NCBI GenBank assembly: GCA_013698215.1
Contig: JACCVJ010000421.1
Span: 1-8,366 of the forward strand
Direction of reading: 5' to 3'
Origin: Tatlockia sp.
GTDB taxonomy: Bacteria; Cyanobacteriota; Cyanobacteriia; Cyanobacteriales; Chroococcidiopsidaceae
DNA length: 8,366 nt
Shown: one piece after another, positions 1 through 5,612 of the stretch
Position numbering within the stretch: the first letter of the stretch is position 1
How the letters are laid out: each line of letters opens with the position of its first letter
Notes under the pieces: generated by a model
Database searches by the model: none
Told to the model about the DNA's origin: nothing
Seen by the model: only the letters and a program-made list of their open reading frames with translations
Made by a program: the position numbers and the translations under genes

Positions 1-209
1 CATTTGAAGGTTCACCAGTGCGGGATTGGTCATGGACTGGAATACTCGCTCCGTCTAGAACTCAAGGTATTATAGCCCTTTGATCACTCCTCCGGTGCCA
101 GCTCCCTGGAATCCATTAAGAGCCTCAGCAAATTAAACAAACTTTTCATCGTCAAGCTATTTTTTACTGCTTTGCAAGCTTTGGATATCTTTATCTTGTA
201 AAATTCAAA

Positions 210-280
210 TAAAGTCTTAGTGAATTTACTGATGTTTATCAAAACTTCACATAAGGAGAAGATGATTCACTAGGACTTTA
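210..280. repeat. 16-bp inverted repeat with 39-nt loop (hairpin)
   Basis: The left arm TAAAGTCTTAGTGAAT (210-225) is the reverse complement of the right arm ATTCACTAGGACTTTA (265-280) at 15 of 16 positions. The one difference is a T against a G, so in RNA all 16 positions could pair, counting one U-G wobble. The 39-base loop (226-264) contains AAGGAG followed closely by ATG at 262-264, which would encode only Met-Ile-His before TAG. There is no run of T directly after the stem, so it is not a classical intrinsic terminator. It could be an mRNA leader structure, a binding site for a dimeric regulator, or a small palindromic or MITE-like element; both ends carry TA. The structure is seen directly; its role is unknown. 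Confidence 0.7.
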
Positions 281-292
281 CGGTGGTTTATA

Positions 293-357
293 AGGAGCGG
301 TTTTAAGATAGTTACTAAGTAAGCTAAATATGCTTAGACTTTTAAACTTTCGCTCCT
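293..357. repeat. Long imperfect hairpin upstream of rfbF
   Basis: AGGAGCG (293-299) pairs with CGCTCCT (351-357). Inside this, GTTT (300-303) pairs with AAAC (344-347), AA (305-306) with TT (342-343), AGT (310-312) with ACT (338-340) and CTAAG (315-319) with CTTAG (333-337). A 13-base loop remains at 320-332. The parts are separated by small bulges. The whole 65-base unit lies 50 bases before the rfbF Shine-Dalgarno and 13 bases after the preceding inverted repeat. It fits a structured 5' leader or an operator array. No T-tract follows, which argues against a strong intrinsic terminator. Confidence 0.5.
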
Positions 358-406
358 ATGCTGATTAGCTCTACCAAAAGTACAAAACGCTTCTATTCGT
401 AAATTT

Positions 407-410
407 GAGG
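407..410 (+). promoter_or_regulatory. Shine-Dalgarno of rfbF, supports GTG start
   Basis: GAGG lies seven bases before the GTG at 418-420. The protein read from this GTG begins exactly with the conserved MKAVILAGG nucleotidyltransferase N-terminus. Together these settle the GTG start; the next in-frame ATG would remove the G-rich nucleotide-binding loop. Confidence 0.75.
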
Positions 411-417
411 TAATACA

Positions 418-1191
418 GTGAAAGCAGTAATACTGGCTGGTGGATTAGGTACTCGATTGAGTGAAGAAACCACGATTAAGCCTAAACCAATGGTAGAAAT
501 TGGCGGTCGTCCGATTTTATGGCACATTATGAAAATTTATTCTGCTTATGGCATTAATGATTTCATCATTTGCTGCGGTTACAAAGGCTACGTAATTAAG
601 GAATATTTCGCCAACTATTTCTTACATATGTCTGATGTAACTTTTGATATGCGATTCAATCAAATGAATATTCATTGCGGGTATGCGGAGCCTTGGCGCG
701 TGACCTTAGTAGATACAGGCGATCAAACCATGACGGGAGGAAGGCTAAAGAGAGTAAGAGAGCATATTGGGAATGAAACTTTTTGCTTTACTTACGGCGA
801 TGGTGTTAGCAACGTAAATATTAGAGATTTGGTGACATTTCACAAAGCACAAAAAACTCTAGCTACCTTAACCGCCAGTCAACCACCAGGACGATTTGGC
901 GCAATTTGTTTAGGAGAAGAACAAAGCAAAATTACTAGCTTTCGAGAAAAGCCTGAAGGTGACGGGGCGTGGGTAAATAGTGGTTACTTTGTTTTGGAAC
1001 CAGAAGTTATTGACTTCATAGCTGAGGATTCTACAATTTGGGAAAAAGAACCCCTCCAAAAGTTAGCAGAAATGGAGCAATTGTCAGCTTTCAAACATGA
1101 TGACTTTTGGCAGCCAATGGATACTTTGCGAGACAAAAATTATCTCGAAGAACAATGGCAAAGCGGTAAAGCTCCTTGGAAGGTTTGGTAA
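418..1191 (+). CDS. rfbF: Glucose-1-phosphate cytidylyltransferase
   Basis: Catalyses CTP + alpha-D-glucose 1-phosphate to CDP-glucose + diphosphate (EC 2.7.7.33) in the cytoplasm, the entry step to CDP-activated deoxy sugars. Seen in the 257-residue protein: the nucleotide-binding loop GGLGTRL (residues 8-14), KPKPM at 21-25 followed by the family-typical VEIGGRPILWHIMK, a TYGDGV segment with the likely metal-binding Asp128, EKP at 177-179, VNSGYF at 186-191 and a second acidic site MDTLRD near 234-239. Length and motif order match full-length RfbF/DdhA/AscA enzymes, so it is intact. The start is GTG with a good Shine-Dalgarno. It is the first gene of a same-strand series, with a structured leader upstream and a 188-base gap after it. 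Its usual partner, CDP-glucose 4,6-dehydratase (rfbG), does not follow here, so the product must be used by an enzyme encoded elsewhere. Confidence 0.95.
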   Translation: MKAVILAGGLGTRLSEETTIKPKPMVEIGGRPILWHIMKIYSAYGINDFIICCGYKGYVIKEYFANYFLHMSDVTFDMRFNQMNIHCGYAEPWRVTLVDTGDQTMTGGRLKRVREHIGNETFCFTYGDGVSNVNIRDLVTFHKAQKTLATLTASQPPGRFGAICLGEEQSKITSFREKPEGDGAWVNSGYFVLEPEVIDFIAEDSTIWEKEPLQKLAEMEQLSAFKHDDFWQPMDTLRDKNYLEEQWQSGKAPWKVW

Positions 1192-1379
1192 AGATTAGAG
1201 CAAAAATTGTGGTCTTTTCCCGCTCAATGGCAAGCAAATAATGCTTATTTATGCTTGATGTAGGTAAGCAGAAAGCTTAAATTATCAGTTATTCAAATAA
1301 CAATACAAACTGAATAGACTGCTACGGTATTTGTATTTTAACTACTAGCTTAATATTAGTTTTAAAGGCAAAAATATTC
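1192..1379. other. Intergenic spacer with nested inverted repeats
   Basis: This 188-base AT-rich gap between rfbF and the FAD oxidase gene holds no open frame of note. It contains a perfect 6+6 palindrome GTTATT-CA-AATAAC (1288-1301) overlapping a wider inverted repeat TCAGTT (1285-1290) / AACTGA (1308-1313). The gap is much larger than the others in the series, so a secondary promoter with an operator is possible. I found no -35/-10 pair of good spacing. An AAAGG at 1364-1368 is the best ribosome-binding candidate for the next gene. Confidence 0.4.
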
Positions 1380-2594
1380 ATGTATGATCTGGCAATTATT
1401 GGCGGTGGAATTGTTGGTTTAGCTACAGCACTGGCTGCAAGCAAACGTTTTCCCCAAGCGCGAGTTGTAGTATTAGAAAAAGAAAGCAAGTGGGCGTACC
1501 ATCAAACCGGAAATAATAGCGGCGTAATTCATTCAGGGATTTATTACAAACCTGGAAGTTTTAAAGCAAAGTTTTGTCGAGACGGTAGCCGCTCAATGGT
1601 GGAATTTTGTCAAGCCCATGATATCAGTTATGAAGTCTGCGGTAAAGTAATTGTTGCTACAGAAAGCCAGCAATTACCACAACTGGAAAACCTTTATAGG
1701 CGTGGTTTAGAAAACCAATTGAAAGTTACCCAGCTTCAGCGCGAACAAGTAAAGGAAATTGAGCCTCACGTTAGCTGTGTAGCAGGGCTTAAAGTCTTTA
1801 CAACTGGGATTGTAGACTATAAACAGGTATGCCAAAAATATGCCGATTTGGTTCAATCTTTAGGGGGCGAATTACGGCTTAATACCAAAGTTGATAAAAT
1901 TCGCCAAGTGGGTGAAAATCAAGTATTGGAGACGAATCAAGGTGCTTTTGAGACGCGCTTTGTAGTCAATTGTGCTGGATTGCATAGCGATCGCATTTCT
2001 AAATTATTCCAAGTAGATCCTCAAGCTAAGATCGTACCTTTTCGCGGGGAATATTACGAACTTACCCCCGAAAAGCGCCACTTAGTCAACACTTTAATTT
2101 ATCCCGTACCTAACCCAGATTTTCCTTTTTTGGGCGTTCACTTTACAAAAATGATTGATGGTAGCGTCCACGCTGGGCCCAATGCAGTTTTGAGCTTTAA
2201 GCGTGAAGGGTATAAAAAAACAGATTTTAACTTACGTGACTTTACGGAAGTTATGACCTATCCTGGTTTTTGGAAATTAGCAGCAAAACACGCTGACGAA
2301 GGTATCCAAGAAATCATCCGCTCTTTTAGTAAAACGGCATTTTTGCACAGTTTGCAAAAGTTAATTCCTGAAATTAAAGCCGATGATATAGTGCCAACTC
2401 ATGCGGGAGTCCGCGCCCAGGCTTTAAAACGCGATGGTCAGCTTGTAGACGACTTTTTGATAGTTCAGGGCAAAAACTCCGTCCACGTTTGCAATGCACC
2501 TTCTCCGGCGGCGACATCGTCTCTAGAAATTGGCAAAGCGATCGCCCAAGCAATTCCGGAATTACAGCATTTGCAAGTTAAAGTTAAAGTATAG
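1380..2594 (+). CDS. lhgO: L-2-hydroxyglutarate oxidase family FAD protein
   Basis: This is a full-length (404 aa) member of the DAO-fold FAD oxidase family typified by LhgO, which oxidises L-2-hydroxyglutarate to 2-oxoglutarate. Seen: the dinucleotide-binding motif GGGIVGLATA (residues 8-17) with the acidic end of the second strand at Glu33, the LhgO signature HQTGNNSGVIHSGIYY (41-56), NCAGLHSDR (197-205), FRGEYYEL (221-228), GPNAVLSFKREGY (266-278) and the C-terminal FAD-binding NAPSPAATSSLEIG (372-385). All expected blocks are present. It has no signal peptide; relatives are soluble or membrane-associated and pass electrons to quinones or oxygen. It is followed after only 15 bases by the SDR gene, so the two are probably co-transcribed. 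An oxidase of this type in a nucleotide-sugar cluster is unexpected. It may act on a sugar-derived hydroxy acid or alcohol rather than 2-hydroxyglutarate; the sequence alone does not decide this. Confidence 0.85.
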   Translation: MYDLAIIGGGIVGLATALAASKRFPQARVVVLEKESKWAYHQTGNNSGVIHSGIYYKPGSFKAKFCRDGSRSMVEFCQAHDISYEVCGKVIVATESQQLPQLENLYRRGLENQLKVTQLQREQVKEIEPHVSCVAGLKVFTTGIVDYKQVCQKYADLVQSLGGELRLNTKVDKIRQVGENQVLETNQGAFETRFVVNCAGLHSDRISKLFQVDPQAKIVPFRGEYYELTPEKRHLVNTLIYPVPNPDFPFLGVHFTKMIDGSVHAGPNAVLSFKREGYKKTDFNLRDFTEVMTYPGFWKLAAKHADEGIQEIIRSFSKTAFLHSLQKLIPEIKADDIVPTHAGVRAQALKRDGQLVDDFLIVQGKNSVHVCNAPSPAATSSLEIGKAIAQAIPELQHLQVKVKV

Positions 2595-2609
2595 AGTTAT
2601 ACAAGCAAG

Positions 2610-3635
2610 ATGAAAGTATTAGTAACAGGTACAGAAGGCTATCTTGGTTCATTATTACCGCCCTTATTGATGGAGAAGGGACACGAAGTATTGGGAGTAG
2701 ATACCGGGTATTACAAAGTTGGTTGGCTGTACCACGGGACGACAGTAACCGCTAAAACCCTAAATAAAGATATTCGCCATATAACTACCGAGGACTTGGC
2801 GGGAGTAGAAGCGATCGTGCATATGGCGGAATTGTCTAACGATCCTACCGGACAACTTTCGCCGACAATTACTTACGATATTAATCATAAAGGCTCGGTA
2901 CGCTTGGCAAATATAGCCAAAGCTGCAGGAATCCGGCGGTTTGTGTATATGTCTTCTTGTAGTGTCTATGGCGTAGCAACCGAAGGCGATGTGACCGAAT
3001 CATCTCCTGTTAATCCGCAAACAGCTTACGCCGAGTGTAAGACATTTGTAGAGAGAGATTTGCAACTAATGGCAGATGACAACTTCTCACCTACATTTAT
3101 GCGGAATGCAACAGCTTTTGGTGCTTCGCCAAGAATGCGCTTTGATATTGTGTTGAACAATTTATCGGGACTTGCTTGGACGACTAAAGAAATTAAAATG
3201 ATTAGTGATGGTACGCCTTGGCGACCTTTAGTTCATGCTTTAGATATCTGTAAAGCAATTTATTGTGCGCTAGAAGCACCCCGCGATATTATCCACAACC
3301 AAATTTTTAATGTTGGCGATACAGCAAATAATTATCGAGTTAAAGAAGTTGCGGAAATTATTGCTAAAACTTTTACTGGTTGTCAGCTAACTTTTGGGGA
3401 AAATGGCTCAGATAACCGTAGTTATCGAGTCGATTTTGAGAAGATTAATAAAAATTTGCCTGGATTTAAGTGCGATTGGAATGCGGAACGCGGTGCGGAA
3501 CAGTTATTTAATCTATTCCAGCAAATCGATCTAACTTCTGAGGATTTTTTATCTAGAGGATTCACGCGCTTAAAACAATTGGAATATTTGATTCGTACTC
3601 AACAAATCGATCGAGATTTCTTTTGGATTAAGTAG
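2610..3635 (+). CDS. Extended SDR: NAD(P)-dependent sugar epimerase/reductase
   Basis: A 341-residue extended short-chain dehydrogenase/reductase acting on a nucleotide-linked sugar in the cytoplasm. Seen: the Rossmann motif TGTEGYLG (residues 6-13), Asp31 at the end of the second strand (a hint of NAD preference), the active-site region SSCSVYG (115-121), the catalytic pair Tyr140-x3-Lys144 (YAECK), RNATAFG (165-171) and the substrate-side WRPLVHALDIC (204-214). The segment after the catalytic Ser strand lacks the Asp-Glu pair (TDE) that 4,6-dehydratases use for dehydration, so it is unlikely to be the missing dehydratase. A 4-keto-reductase or epimerase role fits better. It starts 15 bases after the FAD oxidase gene with only a weak ribosome binding site, consistent with translation in an operon. 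Exact substrate and stereochemistry cannot be read from the sequence. Confidence 0.85.
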   Translation: MKVLVTGTEGYLGSLLPPLLMEKGHEVLGVDTGYYKVGWLYHGTTVTAKTLNKDIRHITTEDLAGVEAIVHMAELSNDPTGQLSPTITYDINHKGSVRLANIAKAAGIRRFVYMSSCSVYGVATEGDVTESSPVNPQTAYAECKTFVERDLQLMADDNFSPTFMRNATAFGASPRMRFDIVLNNLSGLAWTTKEIKMISDGTPWRPLVHALDICKAIYCALEAPRDIIHNQIFNVGDTANNYRVKEVAEIIAKTFTGCQLTFGENGSDNRSYRVDFEKINKNLPGFKCDWNAERGAEQLFNLFQQIDLTSEDFLSRGFTRLKQLEYLIRTQQIDRDFFWIK

Positions 3636-3706
3636 TTTTTACAATTGATAGTGTTAATTAAAAGTGTCATCTACTTGCTAAACCCAAATTACCCCTCAAA
3701 CAATCT

Positions 3707-4942
3707 ATGACCACTCAATGCCGTTTTTGTCACAATCTCCTGCAACATACTTTTGCCGACTTGGGACTTTCGCCCATTGCCAACGATTACATCAGTAAAG
3801 AGCAACTACATCGCGCCGAAAAATTTTACCCTTTGCATACTTATGTCTGTGAAAAATGCTTTTTGGTACAAATAGAAGACTTTGAATCTCCCGAACATAT
3901 TTTTGGAGATGGTGACTACGCTTACTTTTCCTCTTTCTCTGATAGTTGGCTAAAACACGCCAAAGCTTACACCGATTTGATGGTAGAAAACTTTGGATTT
4001 AATGCTAGTAGTCAAGTAATTGAAATAGCTAGTAATGACGGCTATTTGCTGCAATATTTTAAAGAAAAAGGTATCCCAGTTTTAGGAGTAGAACCCGCAG
4101 GAAATACAGCAAAAGTAGCAGAGGAAAAAGGCATTCCTAGCTTGGTTAAATTCTTTGGCGTAGAAACGGCTAAAGGGTTGGTAGCTGACGGAAAACAGGC
4201 AGACTTATTACTAGGAAATAATGTATTAGCTCACGTGCCAGATTTAAATGATTTTGTTGGAGGAATGAAAATTGTTTTGAAGCCAAAGGGCATTATTACA
4301 ATGGAGTTTCCCCATTTATTACAATTGATGGAGCAAAATCAGTTTGATACAATTTATCACGAGCATTATTCCTACTATTCGTTTTTAACTGTTAGCCAAA
4401 TTTTCGCATCTCATGGAATAATCTTATTTGATGTCGAAGAAATACCGACTCATGGCGGATCGCTGCGGATTTATGGGCAGCACGAGGGGGGCGATCGCCA
4501 AATAAGTAATCGCGCTACTAAGTTAAAAGAAAAGGAAATTGCCGCCGGGTTAGATAAGCTAGAACCTTACTTAAGTTTTGGCGAAAAAGTTAAGGAAACA
4601 AAACGCAAACTTTTGAGTTTCTTAATTGAAGCAAAATCTCAAGGAAAAGTAATCGCCGCTTACGGTGCGCCAGCTAAAGGTAATACGCTATTAAATTACT
4701 GCGGTGTAGGAACAGATTTTATTGACTATACCGTCGATCGCAGTCCTTACAAACAAAATTTGCTTTTGCCTGGTACGCATATTCCAATTATGCACCCCGA
4801 CCATATCAAAGAAACTAAGCCAGATTACTTACTAATTTTGCCTTGGAATCTTAAAGATGAAATTATTTCCCAAGCTTCCTTTATTCGAGAGTGGGGGGGA
4901 AGTTTTGTTGTGCCAATTCCAGAGGTGCAAGTTTTTTCATGA
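3707..4942 (+). CDS. Sugar C-methyltransferase (SAM-dependent, zinc-finger N-domain)
   Basis: A 411-residue three-domain enzyme of the TylC3/NovU/TcaB9 type, which adds a methyl group from S-adenosylmethionine to carbon 3 of a 4-keto deoxysugar nucleotide. Seen: an N-terminal zinc-binding domain with paired cysteines CRFC (Cys5, Cys8) and CEKC (Cys48, Cys51); the SAM-binding loop EIASNDGYLL (106-115) and acidic Glu129 after strand 2; a YHEH motif (217-220) matching the Tyr/Glu/His catalytic cluster known from TcaB9; THGGSLRIY (248-256); and the C-terminal Rossmann-like domain with YGAPAKGNTLLNYC (319-332). Length and domain order are complete. No good Shine-Dalgarno precedes the ATG. The 3' end overlaps the epimerase gene by ATGA. 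A G7 run at 4893-4899 near the 3' end is a possible slippage site. It implies a methyl-branched sugar as the pathway product. Confidence 0.9.
   Translation: MTTQCRFCHNLLQHTFADLGLSPIANDYISKEQLHRAEKFYPLHTYVCEKCFLVQIEDFESPEHIFGDGDYAYFSSFSDSWLKHAKAYTDLMVENFGFNASSQVIEIASNDGYLLQYFKEKGIPVLGVEPAGNTAKVAEEKGIPSLVKFFGVETAKGLVADGKQADLLLGNNVLAHVPDLNDFVGGMKIVLKPKGIITMEFPHLLQLMEQNQFDTIYHEHYSYYSFLTVSQIFASHGIILFDVEEIPTHGGSLRIYGQHEGGDRQISNRATKLKEKEIAAGLDKLEPYLSFGEKVKETKRKLLSFLIEAKSQGKVIAAYGAPAKGNTLLNYCGVGTDFIDYTVDRSPYKQNLLLPGTHIPIMHPDHIKETKPDYLLILPWNLKDEIISQASFIREWGGSFVVPIPEVQVFS
4893..4899 (+). other. G7 tract / possible -1 slippery site
   Basis: Seven consecutive G lie in codons 396-398 of the methyltransferase gene. 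In the methyltransferase frame, bases 4894-4900 read G GGG GGA, which has the X XXY YYZ form of -1 ribosomal slippery heptamers. A -1 shift here enters the epimerase frame, which is open without a stop to the epimerase start at 4939. The result would be a methyltransferase-epimerase fusion joined by about 14 extra residues. Whether slippage occurs is not known; the ordinary reading is two coupled genes. Confidence 0.35.
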
Positions 4943-5505
4943 TTTTTAATACCACAATCTTACAGGGTGCATTTATTATCGACATTGAGCCAAAATCGGA
5001 TATTCGGGGTTTTTTTTCTCGGACTTTCTGCGCCCAAGAATTTATTGAGCATGGTTTAGAAGTTACAAACGTTCAGTGCAGCATCGCTTTTAATCACAAA
5101 CAGGGAACTATTCGGGGGATGCACTACCAAGATCATCCCCTCGCCGAAGCTAAGTTAGTGCGCTGTACCTCTGGCGCTATTTACGATGTCATTGTGGATA
5201 TGCGCCCCAATTCTCCTACTTACTTAGCTCATATTGGCGTAGAACTTAGCGCCCAAAATCGCCGCAGTTTGTACGTTCCAGAAATGTTTGCTCACGGCTA
5301 CCAAACTCTGAGCGATGATACTGAAGTTGGGTATCAAATGAATAAGTTATATACACCGGGGTGCGATCGCGGCTTGCGTTATGACGATCCAATTTTGGGT
5401 ATCCAATGGCAGTTACCAGTTAGTGAAATTGCTGATAAAGATTTGGACTGGGCTTTACTAGAGTCGATGCTTGTCGGCGTTGAATTGGAAGTTCAGCACA
5501 AGTAG
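4939..5505 (+). CDS. RmlC-family nucleotide-sugar (3,)5-epimerase
   Basis: A 188-residue cupin of the dTDP-4-dehydrorhamnose 3,5-epimerase family, epimerising C5 and/or C3 of a 4-keto-6-deoxy sugar nucleotide. Seen: DIRGFFSRTF (21-30), the RGMHYQ block carrying the catalytic-base His62, VIVDMRPNSPTY (84-95), VPEMFAHGYQTLSDD (113-127) and the C-terminal Tyr132...RGLRYDDP (144-151). Where common RmlC proteins have a tandem Tyr-Tyr (as in DYYSP), this one has Lys-Leu-Tyr (136-138), so positional specificity may differ. I chose ATG 4939, not the upstream GTG at 4891. From 4939 the protein begins where RmlC proteins normally begin, AGAGGTG at 4921-4927 can serve as ribosome binding site, and the ATGA overlap with the methyltransferase stop is a typical coupling arrangement. 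The upstream extension is methyltransferase sequence in another frame. With a CDP-glucose pathway, an AscE-like CDP-sugar epimerase is as likely as a dTDP one. Confidence 0.88.
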   Translation: MIFNTTILQGAFIIDIEPKSDIRGFFSRTFCAQEFIEHGLEVTNVQCSIAFNHKQGTIRGMHYQDHPLAEAKLVRCTSGAIYDVIVDMRPNSPTYLAHIGVELSAQNRRSLYVPEMFAHGYQTLSDDTEVGYQMNKLYTPGCDRGLRYDDPILGIQWQLPVSEIADKDLDWALLESMLVGVELEVQHK

Positions 5506-5516
5506 CTACGCCAGCT

Positions 5517-5535
5517 TATAAGTTGTGAACTTGTA
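5517..5535. repeat. 8-bp inverted repeat with 3-nt loop
   Basis: TATAAGTT (5517-5524) and AACTTGTA (5528-5535) pair around the loop GTG, with one T-G wobble. It starts 11 bases after the epimerase stop codon in the 107-base gap before the oxygenase gene. The stem is AT-rich and no T-run follows directly, so it is at best a weak terminator; an operator or an mRNA-stabilising hairpin is equally possible. Confidence 0.35.
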
Positions 5536-5598
5536 CAATGATGAGTTATAGGCAGTTTTTAGTCAACCTAATTATTCAGTGCAACAGCATAAATTGCT

Positions 5599-5605
5599 AG
5601 GAGGT
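5599..5605 (+). promoter_or_regulatory. Strong Shine-Dalgarno, sets GTG start of oxygenase
   Basis: AGGAGGT, fully complementary to the 3' end of 16S rRNA, lies seven bases before the GTG at 5613-5615. It is by far the strongest ribosome binding site in the window and decides the GTG start. It suggests this gene is translated independently of the epimerase gene upstream. Confidence 0.8.
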
Positions 5606-5612
5606 AATAACA

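Larger units (their letters stand above)
1..417. other. Non-coding leader region upstream of rfbF
   Basis: No gene can be supported in this 417-base stretch. All three + frames are broken by stops. The only open pieces are short: a 26-codon tail in frame 3 ending with TGA at 81-83, and a minus-strand ATG at 33-31 with 11 codons to the window edge and no clear ribosome binding site. Bases 1-130 are visibly richer in G and C than bases 180-417, so the left edge may be the end of a neighbouring unit. The right half holds two adjacent inverted repeats (210-280 and 293-357), listed separately. An 8-base direct repeat, ATAAGGAG, occurs at 251-258 and 290-297. I see no convincing -35/-10 pair, although a promoter for rfbF is expected somewhere here. 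Confidence 0.6.

Noticed and set aside
3..83. 26-codon open tail in frame 3 entering from the left edge, ending with TGA
   Set aside because: An open run of this length is expected by chance fairly often. I recognise no family in the translation. It could be the end of an upstream gene, which only the flanking sequence can show.
1..130. Minus-strand gene-like stretches (ATG at 33-31 leading off the window; a Gly-rich frame ending about 71)
   Set aside because: The Gly-rich frame is interrupted by stops on both sides, and the 11-codon start has no clear Shine-Dalgarno. Neither is enough for a gene or pseudogene call, although a TATAAT on the minus strand at 70-75 is suggestive.
1328..1356. 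Promoter candidate with TAATAT at 1351-1356 before the FAD oxidase gene
   Set aside because: The only TTG-containing -35 candidate is 14 bases away, too close, and TAATAT is expected by chance in this AT-rich spacer.
4891..4938. Upstream GTG start adding 16 residues to the epimerase
   Set aside because: The extra residues are methyltransferase sequence read in another frame. RmlC-type proteins begin at the ATG 4939 position, which has a suitable ribosome binding site and the ATGA overlap.
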